A stretch of 64,000 nt of DNA from DMER64 sp041654355 (GTDB lineage: Bacteria > Bacteroidota > Bacteroidia > Bacteroidales > UBA932): positions 11,581 through 75,580 of the forward strand of contig JBAZDQ010000006.1 in assembly GCA_041654355.1 (NCBI GenBank), written 5' to 3'. The notes beneath the pieces were generated by a model that was not told the DNA's origin, did no database searches, and saw only the letters and a list, made by a program, of their open reading frames with translations. This document shows, in pieces, positions 44,039-52,916 of the stretch (position 1 is the first letter of the stretch; every line of letters starts with the position of its first letter). A program made the position numbers and the translations under genes.

Positions 44039-45333
44039 AAGTATTAATGTTCGGATGGGAGTTCCCGCCCCATATAGCCGGCGGACTGGGAACTGCCTGT
44101 GACGGTCTTACCCGGGGTCTGGCGAAGCAGCAAGTTGAAGTGCTCTTTGTGATGCCCTCTGCCTCCGGAGATGAGGATCAGACAGCCGTACGCATCATAA
44201 ATGCCAGTGATGTAGCTGCCTTTCACACAAAACAGGAAGCCCGCCGGATCTTTGACAAAGTACAATTCCTGAAAGTTACATCCAACCTGATTCCATACCT
44301 GGGACCCGATGAATTTGAGGAAAAAGTTGATTTGGAACGGGAAAAAGAATGGAAAGAATTCAGGATATCATTTGGACAAAAGTATCAGTTCTCAGGCAAA
44401 TACGGGAAAAACCTGATGGAAGAAGTCATGCGTTATTCCCTGGTAGCAGCGGCAATAGCCCGTCAAAATCAATTTGATGTGATCCATGCCCATGACTGGC
44501 TTACCTATATGGCCGGAATAGCCGCCAAACGTGTATCGGGAAAACCATTGGTCATACACGTGCATGCCACGGAATTTGACCGCTCCGGAGAGAACATCAA
44601 TACACAGGTATACGACCTGGAAAAAAGGGGTATGGAAGCCGCAGACAAAGTGATCGCCGTAAGCCATCTGACCCGCAACACAATCATCAACCGTTACCAT
44701 ATTGATCCGGGAAAAGTTATAACCGTTCACAATGCCGTAGACTTCAGTTCACGCGAACACCGCGAGATTACCCGCGGTGTTCCGGAAAAAATTGTCACAT
44801 TCCTGGGAAGGATCACTTTCCAGAAAGGCCCTGAATATTTTATAGAAGCGGCCTACAAGGTCCTTCAAAAAACCAAAAATGTCCGTTTTGTCATGGCAGG
44901 CAGCGGAGACATGTTCAACCGTGCTGTCCGGCGTGTGGCCAAACTGGGCATTTCCCCGAACTTTCATTTTACCGGTTTTTTAAAAGGAGAAGACGTAAAA
45001 AATATGTTTGCTTATTCGGATGTCTACGTTATGCCTTCGGTATCTGAACCGTTTGGAATTTCGCCTCTGGAAGCAATGAGGGCTAACGTTCCGACTATCA
45101 TATCAAAACAATCGGGCGTAGCCGAGGTGCTGCACCATGCCATAAAAGTAGATTTTTGGGATGTCAATGCCCTTGCCGATGCCATATACGGCCTTTTGAC
45201 CTATCCTGCTTTATCAGCCATGACTGTACGGTGCGGGCTGGAAGAGGTAAACGCTCTGAAGTGGGACAATGCCGCACTCAAAGTCAGGGATATCTACGAA
45301 TCTGTGACCCGGGAAAAATCAAAAATCCAATAA
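44035..45333 (+). CDS. GT4-family glycosyltransferase of the glycogen cluster
   Basis: A 432-residue GT-B fold enzyme: MKVLMFGWEFPPHIAGGLGTACDGLTRGL at the N-terminus and the C-terminal donor site VMPSVSEPFGISPLEAMRANVPTIIS (E-x7-E). Related to glucan synthases but shorter than GlgA, and recurrent in Bacteroidota alpha-glucan clusters. It may prime or extend maltodextrins; the donor sugar is unknown. Start chosen at the ATG overlapping the debranching-enzyme stop by four bases. Confidence 0.88.
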   Translation: MKVLMFGWEFPPHIAGGLGTACDGLTRGLAKQQVEVLFVMPSASGDEDQTAVRIINASDVAAFHTKQEARRIFDKVQFLKVTSNLIPYLGPDEFEEKVDLEREKEWKEFRISFGQKYQFSGKYGKNLMEEVMRYSLVAAAIARQNQFDVIHAHDWLTYMAGIAAKRVSGKPLVIHVHATEFDRSGENINTQVYDLEKRGMEAADKVIAVSHLTRNTIINRYHIDPGKVITVHNAVDFSSREHREITRGVPEKIVTFLGRITFQKGPEYFIEAAYKVLQKTKNVRFVMAGSGDMFNRAVRRVAKLGISPNFHFTGFLKGEDVKNMFAYSDVYVMPSVSEPFGISPLEAMRANVPTIISKQSGVAEVLHHAIKVDFWDVNALADAIYGLLTYPALSAMTVRCGLEEVNALKWDNAALKVRDIYESVTREKSKIQ

Positions 45334-45334
45334 T

Positions 45335-46528
45335 ATGAAAAAGACACTCTGTTTGTACTTTCAGGTGCATCAACCTTACAGGTTACGTCAATACCGGTTC
45401 TTTGACATAGGAAAAAACCACGATTATTTTGATGAATTTGCCAACAAGACCATCATGTCACGGGTGGCTGACCGGTGCTACATACCCGCCAACCGGTTGA
45501 TGCTGGAACTGATCAAAAAATACGACGGTGCCTTCCGGATAGCCTTTTCCGTGAGCGGGATAGCCTTGGAACAAATGGAGCAATTTGCTCCGCAGGCCCT
45601 GGACTCTTTCAGGGAATTGGCAGATACCGGGTGTGTGGAATTTCTTGCCGAGACGTATTCCCATTCTCTTTCCTCGTTAATCTCACCTAAAAAATTCAAG
45701 GATCAGACGACGATGCACGTCAAGGCAGTGGAAAAATATTTTGGACAAAAACCGACTGCTTTCAGGAATACCGAGCTGATCTACTCGGACACCATTGGTG
45801 AAATGGTATCGGGAATGGGTTTCAGTACCATGTTGACAGAAGGTGCGCGACACATAATGGGCTGGAAAAGCCCGAATTACCTTTATGTAAATGCTCTGAA
45901 CCCCAAATTGAAATTGCTTCTGAGAAATTTCAGGCTAAGTGACGACATCGCTTTTCGTTTCTCCGACAGGAACTGGGGAGACTGGCCTCTCACGGCAGAA
46001 AAATACGCTTCCTGGGTAGCAGGGGCACTTGAAAAAGATGATATCCTGAACATATTTATGGATTACGAAAGTTTTGGGGAACACCAAAAGGTTTCCTCCG
46101 GAATATTTGACTTCCTGAAGGCGTTACCCGGCATGGTTCTTAATCATTCGGGGATTGAGATGCTTACTCCCACACAAGCGGCTGAAAAACATCAGCCTAT
46201 TGCACCTTTAAACGTTCCCTACGCCATATCCTGGGCAGATGAAGAAAGAGATATCAGTGCCTGGCTGGGGAATGAATTGCAAAAGGAAGCGTTTGTAAAT
46301 CTGTATAAAATAGAAAACCAGGTCAGGGAAAGCAACGATGCCCGTATGCAACGTGATTTTCGCAGGCTGCAGGCTAGTGACCATTTTTATTATATGTGTA
46401 CCAAATTCTTTTCGGACGGGGACGTACATAAATATTTCAATCCCTACGATACCCCTTACGAGGCCTTTATTAATTATATGAACGTGCTGAGCGATATTAC
46501 GCTACGCACCACTAAAAAGAAAGTATGA
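45335..46528 (+). CDS. GH57-family alpha-glucanase
   Basis: A 397-residue GH57 protein: LYFQVHQPYRLRQYRFFDIG at the N-terminus (conserved His-Gln-Pro), SVSGIALEQMEQ, the putative nucleophile Glu in TAFRNTELIYSD, and a possible acid Asp in NIFMDYESFGEHQ. GH57 includes alpha-amylases, branching enzymes and 4-alpha-glucanotransferases; the short length suggests alpha-amylase or transferase. It is one base after the GT4 gene and overlaps the fusion gene by four bases. Confidence 0.9.
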   Translation: MKKTLCLYFQVHQPYRLRQYRFFDIGKNHDYFDEFANKTIMSRVADRCYIPANRLMLELIKKYDGAFRIAFSVSGIALEQMEQFAPQALDSFRELADTGCVEFLAETYSHSLSSLISPKKFKDQTTMHVKAVEKYFGQKPTAFRNTELIYSDTIGEMVSGMGFSTMLTEGARHIMGWKSPNYLYVNALNPKLKLLLRNFRLSDDIAFRFSDRNWGDWPLTAEKYASWVAGALEKDDILNIFMDYESFGEHQKVSSGIFDFLKALPGMVLNHSGIEMLTPTQAAEKHQPIAPLNVPYAISWADEERDISAWLGNELQKEAFVNLYKIENQVRESNDARMQRDFRRLQASDHFYYMCTKFFSDGDVHKYFNPYDTPYEAFINYMNVLSDITLRTTKKKV

Positions 46529-49500
46529 AGAGTGAATTGAATCTTAGTCCCGATTATTTGTTTGAAGTGAGTTGGGAAGTCTGTAATAAGGTAGGAGGAA
46601 TCCATACCGTAATTGCGACCAAGGCGTTGAATATGTCCAAAGAAATGGAAAACAGGCATATTCTGATAGGCCCTGATGTATGGAGAGAAACAAAACAGAA
46701 TCCCGAGTTTCTGGAAGACCCCCGGCTGTTGCGCTCCTGGAGGGACCGTGCCGCGCAGGACGGACTGAGGATACGGGTAGGACGCTGGAATGTGCCGGGA
46801 AATCCCATAGCCGTGCTGGTGGATTTTTCATCCTATATATCAATAAAAGACGAAATATTTACTGATTTCTGGAAAAAATACAAACTTGATTCCATTAGCG
46901 GACAATGGGATTATATTGAACCCGCCCTGTTCGGATATGCATCAGGGATCGTCATTGAGAGTTTTGTGCGCTTTAACCTGGCCCCTCATCACAAGAGTGT
47001 GGCCCAATTCCATGAATGGATGACTGGCATGGGCCTGTTGTACCTGAAATCCGTAAAAATCCCGGTAGCCACCACTTTTACGACCCATGCCACGGTTGTG
47101 GGACGTTCCATTGCAGGAAACATGCTTCCCCTGTACGATAATATGGAAATGTATAATCCTACTGAAAAAGCCCGTGAATACAATATTATAGCCAAACATT
47201 CCCTGGAAAAAACGGCTGCTTTCAATGCCGACGCCTTTACTACCGTAAGTGATATCACTGCCCGGGAGTGCAGTCATTTCCTGGAAAAGAAAGTGGACAT
47301 TGTTACTCCCAACGGTTTTGAAAACAGCATAACGCCCAAAGAGGAGCAATTTGAAGAAACCCGTCAACAGGGAAGGCAAAAGTTATTGGAAATCGCCGCA
47401 CGCATGCTTCACCGGGAAGTGGACCCGAATGCCTTTTTGGTAGGAATAAGCGGACGTTACGAATACAAAAATAAAGGAATAGACGTTTTCCTGGAAGCTA
47501 TGGCCATGTTGGACAGGGAAAGGGGATCCTCCGATCGCGAGATCCTGGCCTTTCTTATGATTCCGGCGTATCATAAAGGACCCAGGAAAAACTACGATGA
47601 CCTGTTCACTACTCATATTCTTAATGAACCTGAATACGATCCGGTCCTCAATGTATTGCGGGAGCAAAATTTGCAGAATTCGGAAAAGAACCATGTAAAA
47701 GTGTTTTTTATTCCCAGTTACCTAAACGGGGATGACGGACTTATAAGCAAAACCTATTATGAATTGCTTATTGGTCTGGATCTTTCCATTTTTCCGTCTT
47801 ATTACGAACCCTGGGGCTATACCCCGCTGGAAAGCCTTGCCTTCCATGTACCTACCGTTACTACTTCCTTGGCCGGATTCGGGCTGTGGGTTGATAAAAT
47901 GTATAAGAAGGACCACCCGGCCATAGAGATCATTCACCGCAACGACAACAACCACGAATCCGTTGTAAAAGACGTGGCTGCCGTGGTAAGAAAAATGAGC
48001 CTTTTGACGTCCCGGGAAGCGAATAAGTTGAAAGAAAATGCCCGCGATGTTTCTACGATCGCCCTATGGGATAACCAATTGAAGTATTACAGGAAAGCTT
48101 ATGCCATAGCCCTGGCAAAAATAGTGGAAAACATGGGCGCTTTTCCCGTTAAAAGAGACGAGTGTTCCACTCTCCACAGGAATCTGCTCAGCTCCACACC
48201 CACCTGGTCTCCTGTTACCATACAAAAACAGTTACCTCAAAGATTGCTTTTTCTGGAAGTATTGTCAAGAAATTTATGGTGGTCATGGAACCAGGATGCC
48301 CGAAAGATCTTTTCGGGCATAGATCCGGATCTATGGCGCCAGGTGGAAAAAAATCCCATTGTATTGCTGGATAAAATACCCTATAAGAAATATAAAGTTC
48401 TGGAAAAAAGCAAGACGTTCCTGGAACAACTGGACAGCGTGGAAGCTCGTTTCCGGGAATACATGCACGCCCGTCAGGAAATGAAGGGCCCTCGTATTGC
48501 CTATTTTAGTATGGAATACGGTCTGGACTGGACCCTGAAGATCTATTCCGGAGGATTGGGGATCCTGGCAGGGGACTACCTGAAAGAATCTTCAGACAAG
48601 GGAGTTCCCATAACAGGTGTAGGATTGTTATACCGTTACGGTTATTTCCGTCAGTTCTTATCGGCGCATGGAGATCAGGTTAGCGACAGGGAGGTGATTG
48701 ATTTCCAGAAAATACCTGTTATGCCGGTCCGGGATAGCCAGGACAACTGGACTACCATAAGCATCGCATTCCCCGGAAGGAATGTGTATGCCAGAATATG
48801 GCGGGTTGATATTGGTAAAACAGCTTTATACCTGCTGGATACCGATTTTGAAGACAACCTGCCCGAAGACCGTCCCATCACCCACCAACTCTATGGTGGA
48901 GACTGGGAAAACAGGCTTAAGCAGGAATTGCTCCTTGGAGTGGGAGGTATCAGGGCATTACGCGCCCTGGGTATAGATGCCGATATCTATCACTGCAACG
49001 AGGGACATGCAGCTTTCACCGGATTGGAACGTATAAGGGAATATGTGATAGAAGAAAACCTGTCTTTTGAAGAGGCCAGAGAAGTCGTAAGGGCATCATC
49101 ACTATTTACAACACATACACCGGTTCCTGCCGGACACGATGCTTTTACCGAAGATATGTTGCGTCCCTATTTTTCGCATTACCCGGACCGTCTTAAAACT
49201 TCCTGGGAAACCCTTATGGCACTGGGTAAATCCGTTTTTTGCCAGGCAAATGAAAAATTTTCCATGAGTTTCCTGGCTGCGAACCTGTCCCAGGAGATCA
49301 ACGGAGTAAGCAAGCTACACGGACAGGTAAGCCGGGATATACTCAATCCCCTCTGGCCGGGATACCTGCCCCAGGAGTCGCACGTGGATTATGTTACCAA
49401 CGGGGTGCATTACCATACCTGGACGGCCTCTGAATGGAAAAATGTACATGCGCGCGTTTTCGGTCCTGATTTTGGTACCCATCATTATGATAAAGAGTGT

Positions 49501-50736
49501 TTTAAAGCATTTTTAGACATTGAAGATAACGAGATATGGGACGTTCGCAATAAATTGAGGGCTAAACTTATGGACAGAATCATAGACGCATTGTCCAGTA
49601 CGGAAAAAGCCCCTGAATTTTATTCTCCCAAGGACGTAGTATCCATCCGGGCTGCCCTGAGCAAGGACATTCTAACCATTGGTTTTGCCCGGCGTTTTGC
49701 TACCTATAAACGAGCACACCTGTTGTTCTCAAACCTGGACCGTTTGGATGCTCTGGTAAATAATCCCAAACATCCCGTACAGTTTCTCTTTGCCGGGAAA
49801 GCCCATCCTAATGACAAAGCAGGTCAGGATCTGATAAAACGCATTGTTGATGTATCGCGTATGCCACGTTTTATGGGCAAGGTACTATTCCTGCCCAATT
49901 ACAATATGGAAATGGCCAAGCGCCTGGTTCAGGGAGTGGATGTCTGGATGAACACACCTACACGTCCACTGGAAGCTTCCGGTACCAGCGGGGAAAAAGC
50001 TTCATTGAACGGCGTAATGCATTTCAGTGTCCTGGATGGTTGGTGGGTAGAAGGATATCGAACGGGAGCCGGCTGGGCATTATCCGAAGAACGGACCTAT
50101 GAAAACCAGGAATACCAGGACGAGATGGATGCGGCCATAATCTATAACATGCTTGAAAATGAGATCGTTCCGTTGTTCTACAAACGGAACAAAGAAGGGG
50201 TTCCCGTGGAATGGATCCGGCATATTAAAAACACGGTGGCATACGTAGCAGGTAACTATACTACCAACCGCATGATGGAAGATTACCAGGTGAAATTCTA
50301 CGAGCCGCTCCAAAAAAGATATGCCCAAATGGTTAAAGACAATTATGCCCAGGCAAGGGAAACGGCTTTTTGGAAACGAAAACTGGAACGGGAATGGGGA
50401 TCCCTGGAAGTGCTAACCTACACCCATCCCAACGACAGCAAAGACATTCTTACTTTGGGAAGTGAAAGCGAATCCCGCGTGAAAATTTACCTTGGAGCCC
50501 TTTCGGCAGATGACATTGGTGTTGAGATGGTCATCACGATCCGGGGTAAAGACGGAGAGGTAATCATTGACAGCATCATTCCATACACGCTGGAAGAAGT
50601 CAATAACGGAGAAGCCGTATACGTATGTAAACTGGTACCACAATCGGCAGGTTCCTATTACATAGCTTCCCGGATCTATGCCAATAACCCCAAAATGCCA
50701 CACCGGCAGGATTTTGCTTTGGTAAAATGGTTGTAG
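46525..50736 (+). CDS. Glycogen synthase (GT3-like) fused to alpha-glucan phosphorylase (GT35)
   Basis: A 1403-residue two-enzyme protein. Residues 1 to about 545 resemble GT3 (animal/yeast-like) glycogen synthase: FEVSWEVCNKVGGIHTVIATKA at the start, FTTHATVVGRSIAG, and the E-x7-E motif in FPSYYEPWGYTPLES (about 422-436). From about residue 570 the protein is a GT35 phosphorylase of the shorter bacterial type: RNLWWSWNQDARKIF, YFSMEYGLD, YSGGLGILAGDYLK, FARRFATYKRAHL and the PLP-lysine site EASGTSGEKASLNG near residue 1150. So glucan extension and phosphorolysis sit on one chain. It ends the glycogen genes and overlaps ribF by ten bases. Confidence 0.93.
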   Translation: MKSELNLSPDYLFEVSWEVCNKVGGIHTVIATKALNMSKEMENRHILIGPDVWRETKQNPEFLEDPRLLRSWRDRAAQDGLRIRVGRWNVPGNPIAVLVDFSSYISIKDEIFTDFWKKYKLDSISGQWDYIEPALFGYASGIVIESFVRFNLAPHHKSVAQFHEWMTGMGLLYLKSVKIPVATTFTTHATVVGRSIAGNMLPLYDNMEMYNPTEKAREYNIIAKHSLEKTAAFNADAFTTVSDITARECSHFLEKKVDIVTPNGFENSITPKEEQFEETRQQGRQKLLEIAARMLHREVDPNAFLVGISGRYEYKNKGIDVFLEAMAMLDRERGSSDREILAFLMIPAYHKGPRKNYDDLFTTHILNEPEYDPVLNVLREQNLQNSEKNHVKVFFIPSYLNGDDGLISKTYYELLIGLDLSIFPSYYEPWGYTPLESLAFHVPTVTTSLAGFGLWVDKMYKKDHPAIEIIHRNDNNHESVVKDVAAVVRKMSLLTSREANKLKENARDVSTIALWDNQLKYYRKAYAIALAKIVENMGAFPVKRDECSTLHRNLLSSTPTWSPVTIQKQLPQRLLFLEVLSRNLWWSWNQDARKIFSGIDPDLWRQVEKNPIVLLDKIPYKKYKVLEKSKTFLEQLDSVEARFREYMHARQEMKGPRIAYFSMEYGLDWTLKIYSGGLGILAGDYLKESSDKGVPITGVGLLYRYGYFRQFLSAHGDQVSDREVIDFQKIPVMPVRDSQDNWTTISIAFPGRNVYARIWRVDIGKTALYLLDTDFEDNLPEDRPITHQLYGGDWENRLKQELLLGVGGIRALRALGIDADIYHCNEGHAAFTGLERIREYVIEENLSFEEAREVVRASSLFTTHTPVPAGHDAFTEDMLRPYFSHYPDRLKTSWETLMALGKSVFCQANEKFSMSFLAANLSQEINGVSKLHGQVSRDILNPLWPGYLPQESHVDYVTNGVHYHTWTASEWKNVHARVFGPDFGTHHYDKECFKAFLDIEDNEIWDVRNKLRAKLMDRIIDALSSTEKAPEFYSPKDVVSIRAALSKDILTIGFARRFATYKRAHLLFSNLDRLDALVNNPKHPVQFLFAGKAHPNDKAGQDLIKRIVDVSRMPRFMGKVLFLPNYNMEMAKRLVQGVDVWMNTPTRPLEASGTSGEKASLNGVMHFSVLDGWWVEGYRTGAGWALSEERTYENQEYQDEMDAAIIYNMLENEIVPLFYKRNKEGVPVEWIRHIKNTVAYVAGNYTTNRMMEDYQVKFYEPLQKRYAQMVKDNYAQARETAFWKRKLEREWGSLEVLTYTHPNDSKDILTLGSESESRVKIYLGALSADDIGVEMVITIRGKDGEVIIDSIIPYTLEEVNNGEAVYVCKLVPQSAGSYYIASRIYANNPKMPHRQDFALVKWL

Positions 50737-51605
50737 CGGCAACAGGTTTTTTTGACGGAGTCCACCTGGGACACAAAGCAGTTTTGACCGCGTTGGTTGA
50801 AACAGCGCGGCAACAGGGTGGCAAAAGCCTGGTGGTTACTTTCTGGCCACATCCCAGGGCTGTTTTACAGCAGGATGCCCAGCGGTTCCGTTTGCTGACT
50901 ACCCTGGAGGAAAAGAAGAGAATGATCCTGGGAATGGGGGTGGATGACATTCAGATCATCCCCTTCACAAGAGATTTTTCAGCATTGCCGGCAGGTTCTT
51001 TTTTCAGAGACTACCTGTTAGACCATTACGGCGTGAAGATCCTGGTTGCCGGATACAACCACAGACTGGGTTGTGACGGGGTGTACGATTCCTCAAAAAT
51101 GGACCTGCAGGCCGGGCAAATGGGGCTTCAAATCATCAGGGTTCGCGAATTTGTTACCCCGGAAAGGGAACATATCAGCTCTACAAAAATCCGGGCTGCC
51201 ATTTCTGCCGGAAACATGGAATCTGCAAACAGGTGGTTGGGCTATCCGTTTACCCTGCACGGCGTTGTTGTGGAAGGCAACCGGATTGGAAGGACGCTGG
51301 GTTTTCCCACGGCCAACATGCAACTTTACGAACCATTAAAACAGGTGCCTGCAAACGGCGTATATAAGGTAGAAGCGTGGGTAAACGGTCAGTGGCACCA
51401 TGGCATGATGAATATCGGATTTCGTCCCACCGTAGCTAATAATTTGGAACATACCATTGAAACACATATCTTTGGGTTTGATGATGACATTTACGGGCTG
51501 GATATTACGGTCCGGGTACTGAAACACCACAGGCAGGAAATCGCATTTCCTTCCCTGGATGCCTTAAAAGAACAACTGAACAAAGACAAACAAGCATTGT
51601 TATGA
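50727..51605 (+). CDS. ribF: Bifunctional riboflavin kinase / FAD synthetase
   Basis: Makes FMN and FAD. The 292-residue protein begins at MVVAATGFFDGVHLGH with the nucleotidyltransferase DGVHLGH motif only ten residues in, so the first strand found in most RibF proteins is very short. The kinase domain from about 180 has GNRIGRTLGFPTAN and NIGFRPT. It starts inside the last codons of the fusion gene (ten-base overlap) and overlaps the next gene by four. Confidence 0.95.
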   Translation: MVVAATGFFDGVHLGHKAVLTALVETARQQGGKSLVVTFWPHPRAVLQQDAQRFRLLTTLEEKKRMILGMGVDDIQIIPFTRDFSALPAGSFFRDYLLDHYGVKILVAGYNHRLGCDGVYDSSKMDLQAGQMGLQIIRVREFVTPEREHISSTKIRAAISAGNMESANRWLGYPFTLHGVVVEGNRIGRTLGFPTANMQLYEPLKQVPANGVYKVEAWVNGQWHHGMMNIGFRPTVANNLEHTIETHIFGFDDDIYGLDITVRVLKHHRQEIAFPSLDALKEQLNKDKQALL

Positions 51606-51955
51606 ATTCCGAAACCCTGGTAACCCTGTTGTTGAGCGTACTGGCAATAACTTTCGGGATCATCAACGCCCGGCAAAAAAAGCGGAAAACTACCGCTGCT
51701 CCTCCCGTACGTCGTGACCTGAATTATCCTGAGGAACCCGAAACCCGCCACGAATATACGTTCCAGGCCTCCAGACCTACCATTGAAAGTAACGAATTAC
51801 CCGAGGAAGCCACTCCGGCCACCTCTCCGAATGCAATAACTGACCCTCACATGAATAAAAAAATAGGGACTAATAAAAAGAAATTCGGTTTCAATGCCAA
51901 AGAAGCCGTCCTATATTCGGAGATACTGAAGCCGAAGTTCGACGAATTTGGTTGA
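51602..51955 (+). CDS. Small single-helix membrane protein of unknown function
   Basis: A 117-residue protein: transmembrane helix at about residues 5-22, a basic stretch (RQKKRKT), a low-complexity Pro/Glu/Thr-rich middle, and a C-terminal FGFNAKEAVLYSEILKPKFDE. That ending recalls a short motif seen in small Bacteroidota proteins. Function unknown. It ends the 14-kb run of touching genes from xseA; the greA -33 element lies in its last codons. Confidence 0.72.
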   Translation: MNSETLVTLLLSVLAITFGIINARQKKRKTTAAPPVRRDLNYPEEPETRHEYTFQASRPTIESNELPEEATPATSPNAITDPHMNKKIGTNKKKFGFNAKEAVLYSEILKPKFDEFG

Positions 51956-51978
51956 TTCATAAAGAAGTATTATATTTG
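51947..51978 (+). promoter_or_regulatory. Promoter of greA
   Basis: TTTG (51947-51950), 20-base spacer, TATATTTG (51971-51978): an exact match to the Bacteroidota -33/-7 consensus. The predicted start is about 51984, the first base of the hairpin below. Confidence 0.75.
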
Positions 51979-51983
51979 TCATT

Positions 51984-52015
51984 AAGAAGAGTCCTGCATG
52001 TGCAGGATTCTTCTT
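51984..52015 (+). promoter_or_regulatory. 5'-terminal stem-loop in the greA leader
   Basis: A 15-bp stem (arms 51984-51998 and 52001-52015, one G-U pair) around the core TCCTGCA/TGCAGGA. The 3' arm is rich in T and C but lacks a clean U-tract. It may be a 5' stabiliser, an attenuator, or a terminator for the upstream operon. A perfect 12-base palindrome (52019-52030) follows before the ATG. Confidence 0.7.
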
Positions 52016-52038
52016 CTGCTTTAATTAAAGAGAACGTT

Positions 52039-52512
52039 ATGACCAAGACTCATTATCTCACAGCCGAAGGCCTGGAGAAATTAAAAGAAGAATTGCACCG
52101 TCTGACTTCCGTGGAACGTGAAGCAGCCGCCCGTGCCATTGCCGAAGCCCGGGACAAGGGAGACTTGTCCGAGAATGCCGAATATGATGCGGCCAAAGAC
52201 GCACAGGGATTGCTGGAACTGAAAATCTCCAAACTTCAAAATCTGATAGCCAACGCCAGGGTGGTGGATGAGTCCCGGCTCAATACACATACCGTGCAGA
52301 TCATGAATAAGGTTAAGATCCGCAACATGAAAGACAAATCGATCATGGAAGTTACGCTGGTAGGGGAGAGTGAAGCCAACCTGGAAGAGCGCAAACTGGC
52401 CGTTTCATCTCCCATAGGAAAAGGATTGCTGGGTAAAAAGAAAGGCGAAATTGCACAGGTACAGACTCCTTCCGGGATCATAGAATTTGAAATTCTTGAA
52501 ATATCCATCTGA
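52039..52512 (+). CDS. greA: Transcription elongation factor GreA
   Basis: Rescues backtracked RNA polymerase; 157 residues. The coiled-coil N-terminus (YLTAEGLEKLKEEL, then EARDKGDLSENAEYDAAKDAQ with the acidic tip) and the C-terminal FKBP-like domain (SPIGKGLLGKKKGEIAQVQTPSG) are complete. The ATG at 52039 is preferred over an in-frame ATG 87 bases upstream because it gives the family N-terminus MTKTHYLTAEG and lies after the promoter and hairpin. Confidence 0.97.
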   Translation: MTKTHYLTAEGLEKLKEELHRLTSVEREAAARAIAEARDKGDLSENAEYDAAKDAQGLLELKISKLQNLIANARVVDESRLNTHTVQIMNKVKIRNMKDKSIMEVTLVGESEANLEERKLAVSSPIGKGLLGKKKGEIAQVQTPSGIIEFEILEISI

Positions 52513-52513
52513 T

Positions 52514-52909
52514 ATGGCCAGTATATTTTCACGAATCATTGCCGGAGAGATCCCTTCCTACAAGGTAGCAGAGGACGACCGGTTTTATGCTTTCCTGGAC
52601 ATCAATCCCAAACAGCCGGGTCATACATTGGTCATTCCCAAACAGGAAACAGATTACATATTTGACCTGGATCCGGAACAGTTGGGAGACTTGTTCCGTT
52701 TTGCCCAACGGGTAGCCCGGGCCATTGAGCAGGTCATTCCTTGCAAAAGGGTGGGAATGGGTGTACTGGGCCTGGAGGTGCCTCATGCCCATATACATTT
52801 GATTCCCATGCAATCAGAAAAAGACATGAACCTGAGCAACCCGGTATGCTTAATTTCTGAAGAAGAAATGCAGTGTATCTGCCGTTCCATTGCAGCAAAA
52901 TTCGAATAA
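52514..52909 (+). CDS. HIT-family nucleotide hydrolase/transferase
   Basis: A 131-residue histidine-triad protein: ASIFSRIIAGEIPSYKVAED, then DINPKQPGHTLVIPK, and the triad VPHAHIHLIPM. Hint-like members hydrolyse nucleoside phosphoramidates; the physiological substrate is unknown. It starts one base after greA. Confidence 0.94.
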   Translation: MASIFSRIIAGEIPSYKVAEDDRFYAFLDINPKQPGHTLVIPKQETDYIFDLDPEQLGDLFRFAQRVARAIEQVIPCKRVGMGVLGLEVPHAHIHLIPMQSEKDMNLSNPVCLISEEEMQCICRSIAAKFE

Positions 52910-52916
52910 TATTACT

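Noticed and set aside
51984..52015. The greA hairpin as a separate small RNA gene
   Set aside because: It lies between a promoter and greA and is best seen as a leader element; nothing shows an independent 3' end.
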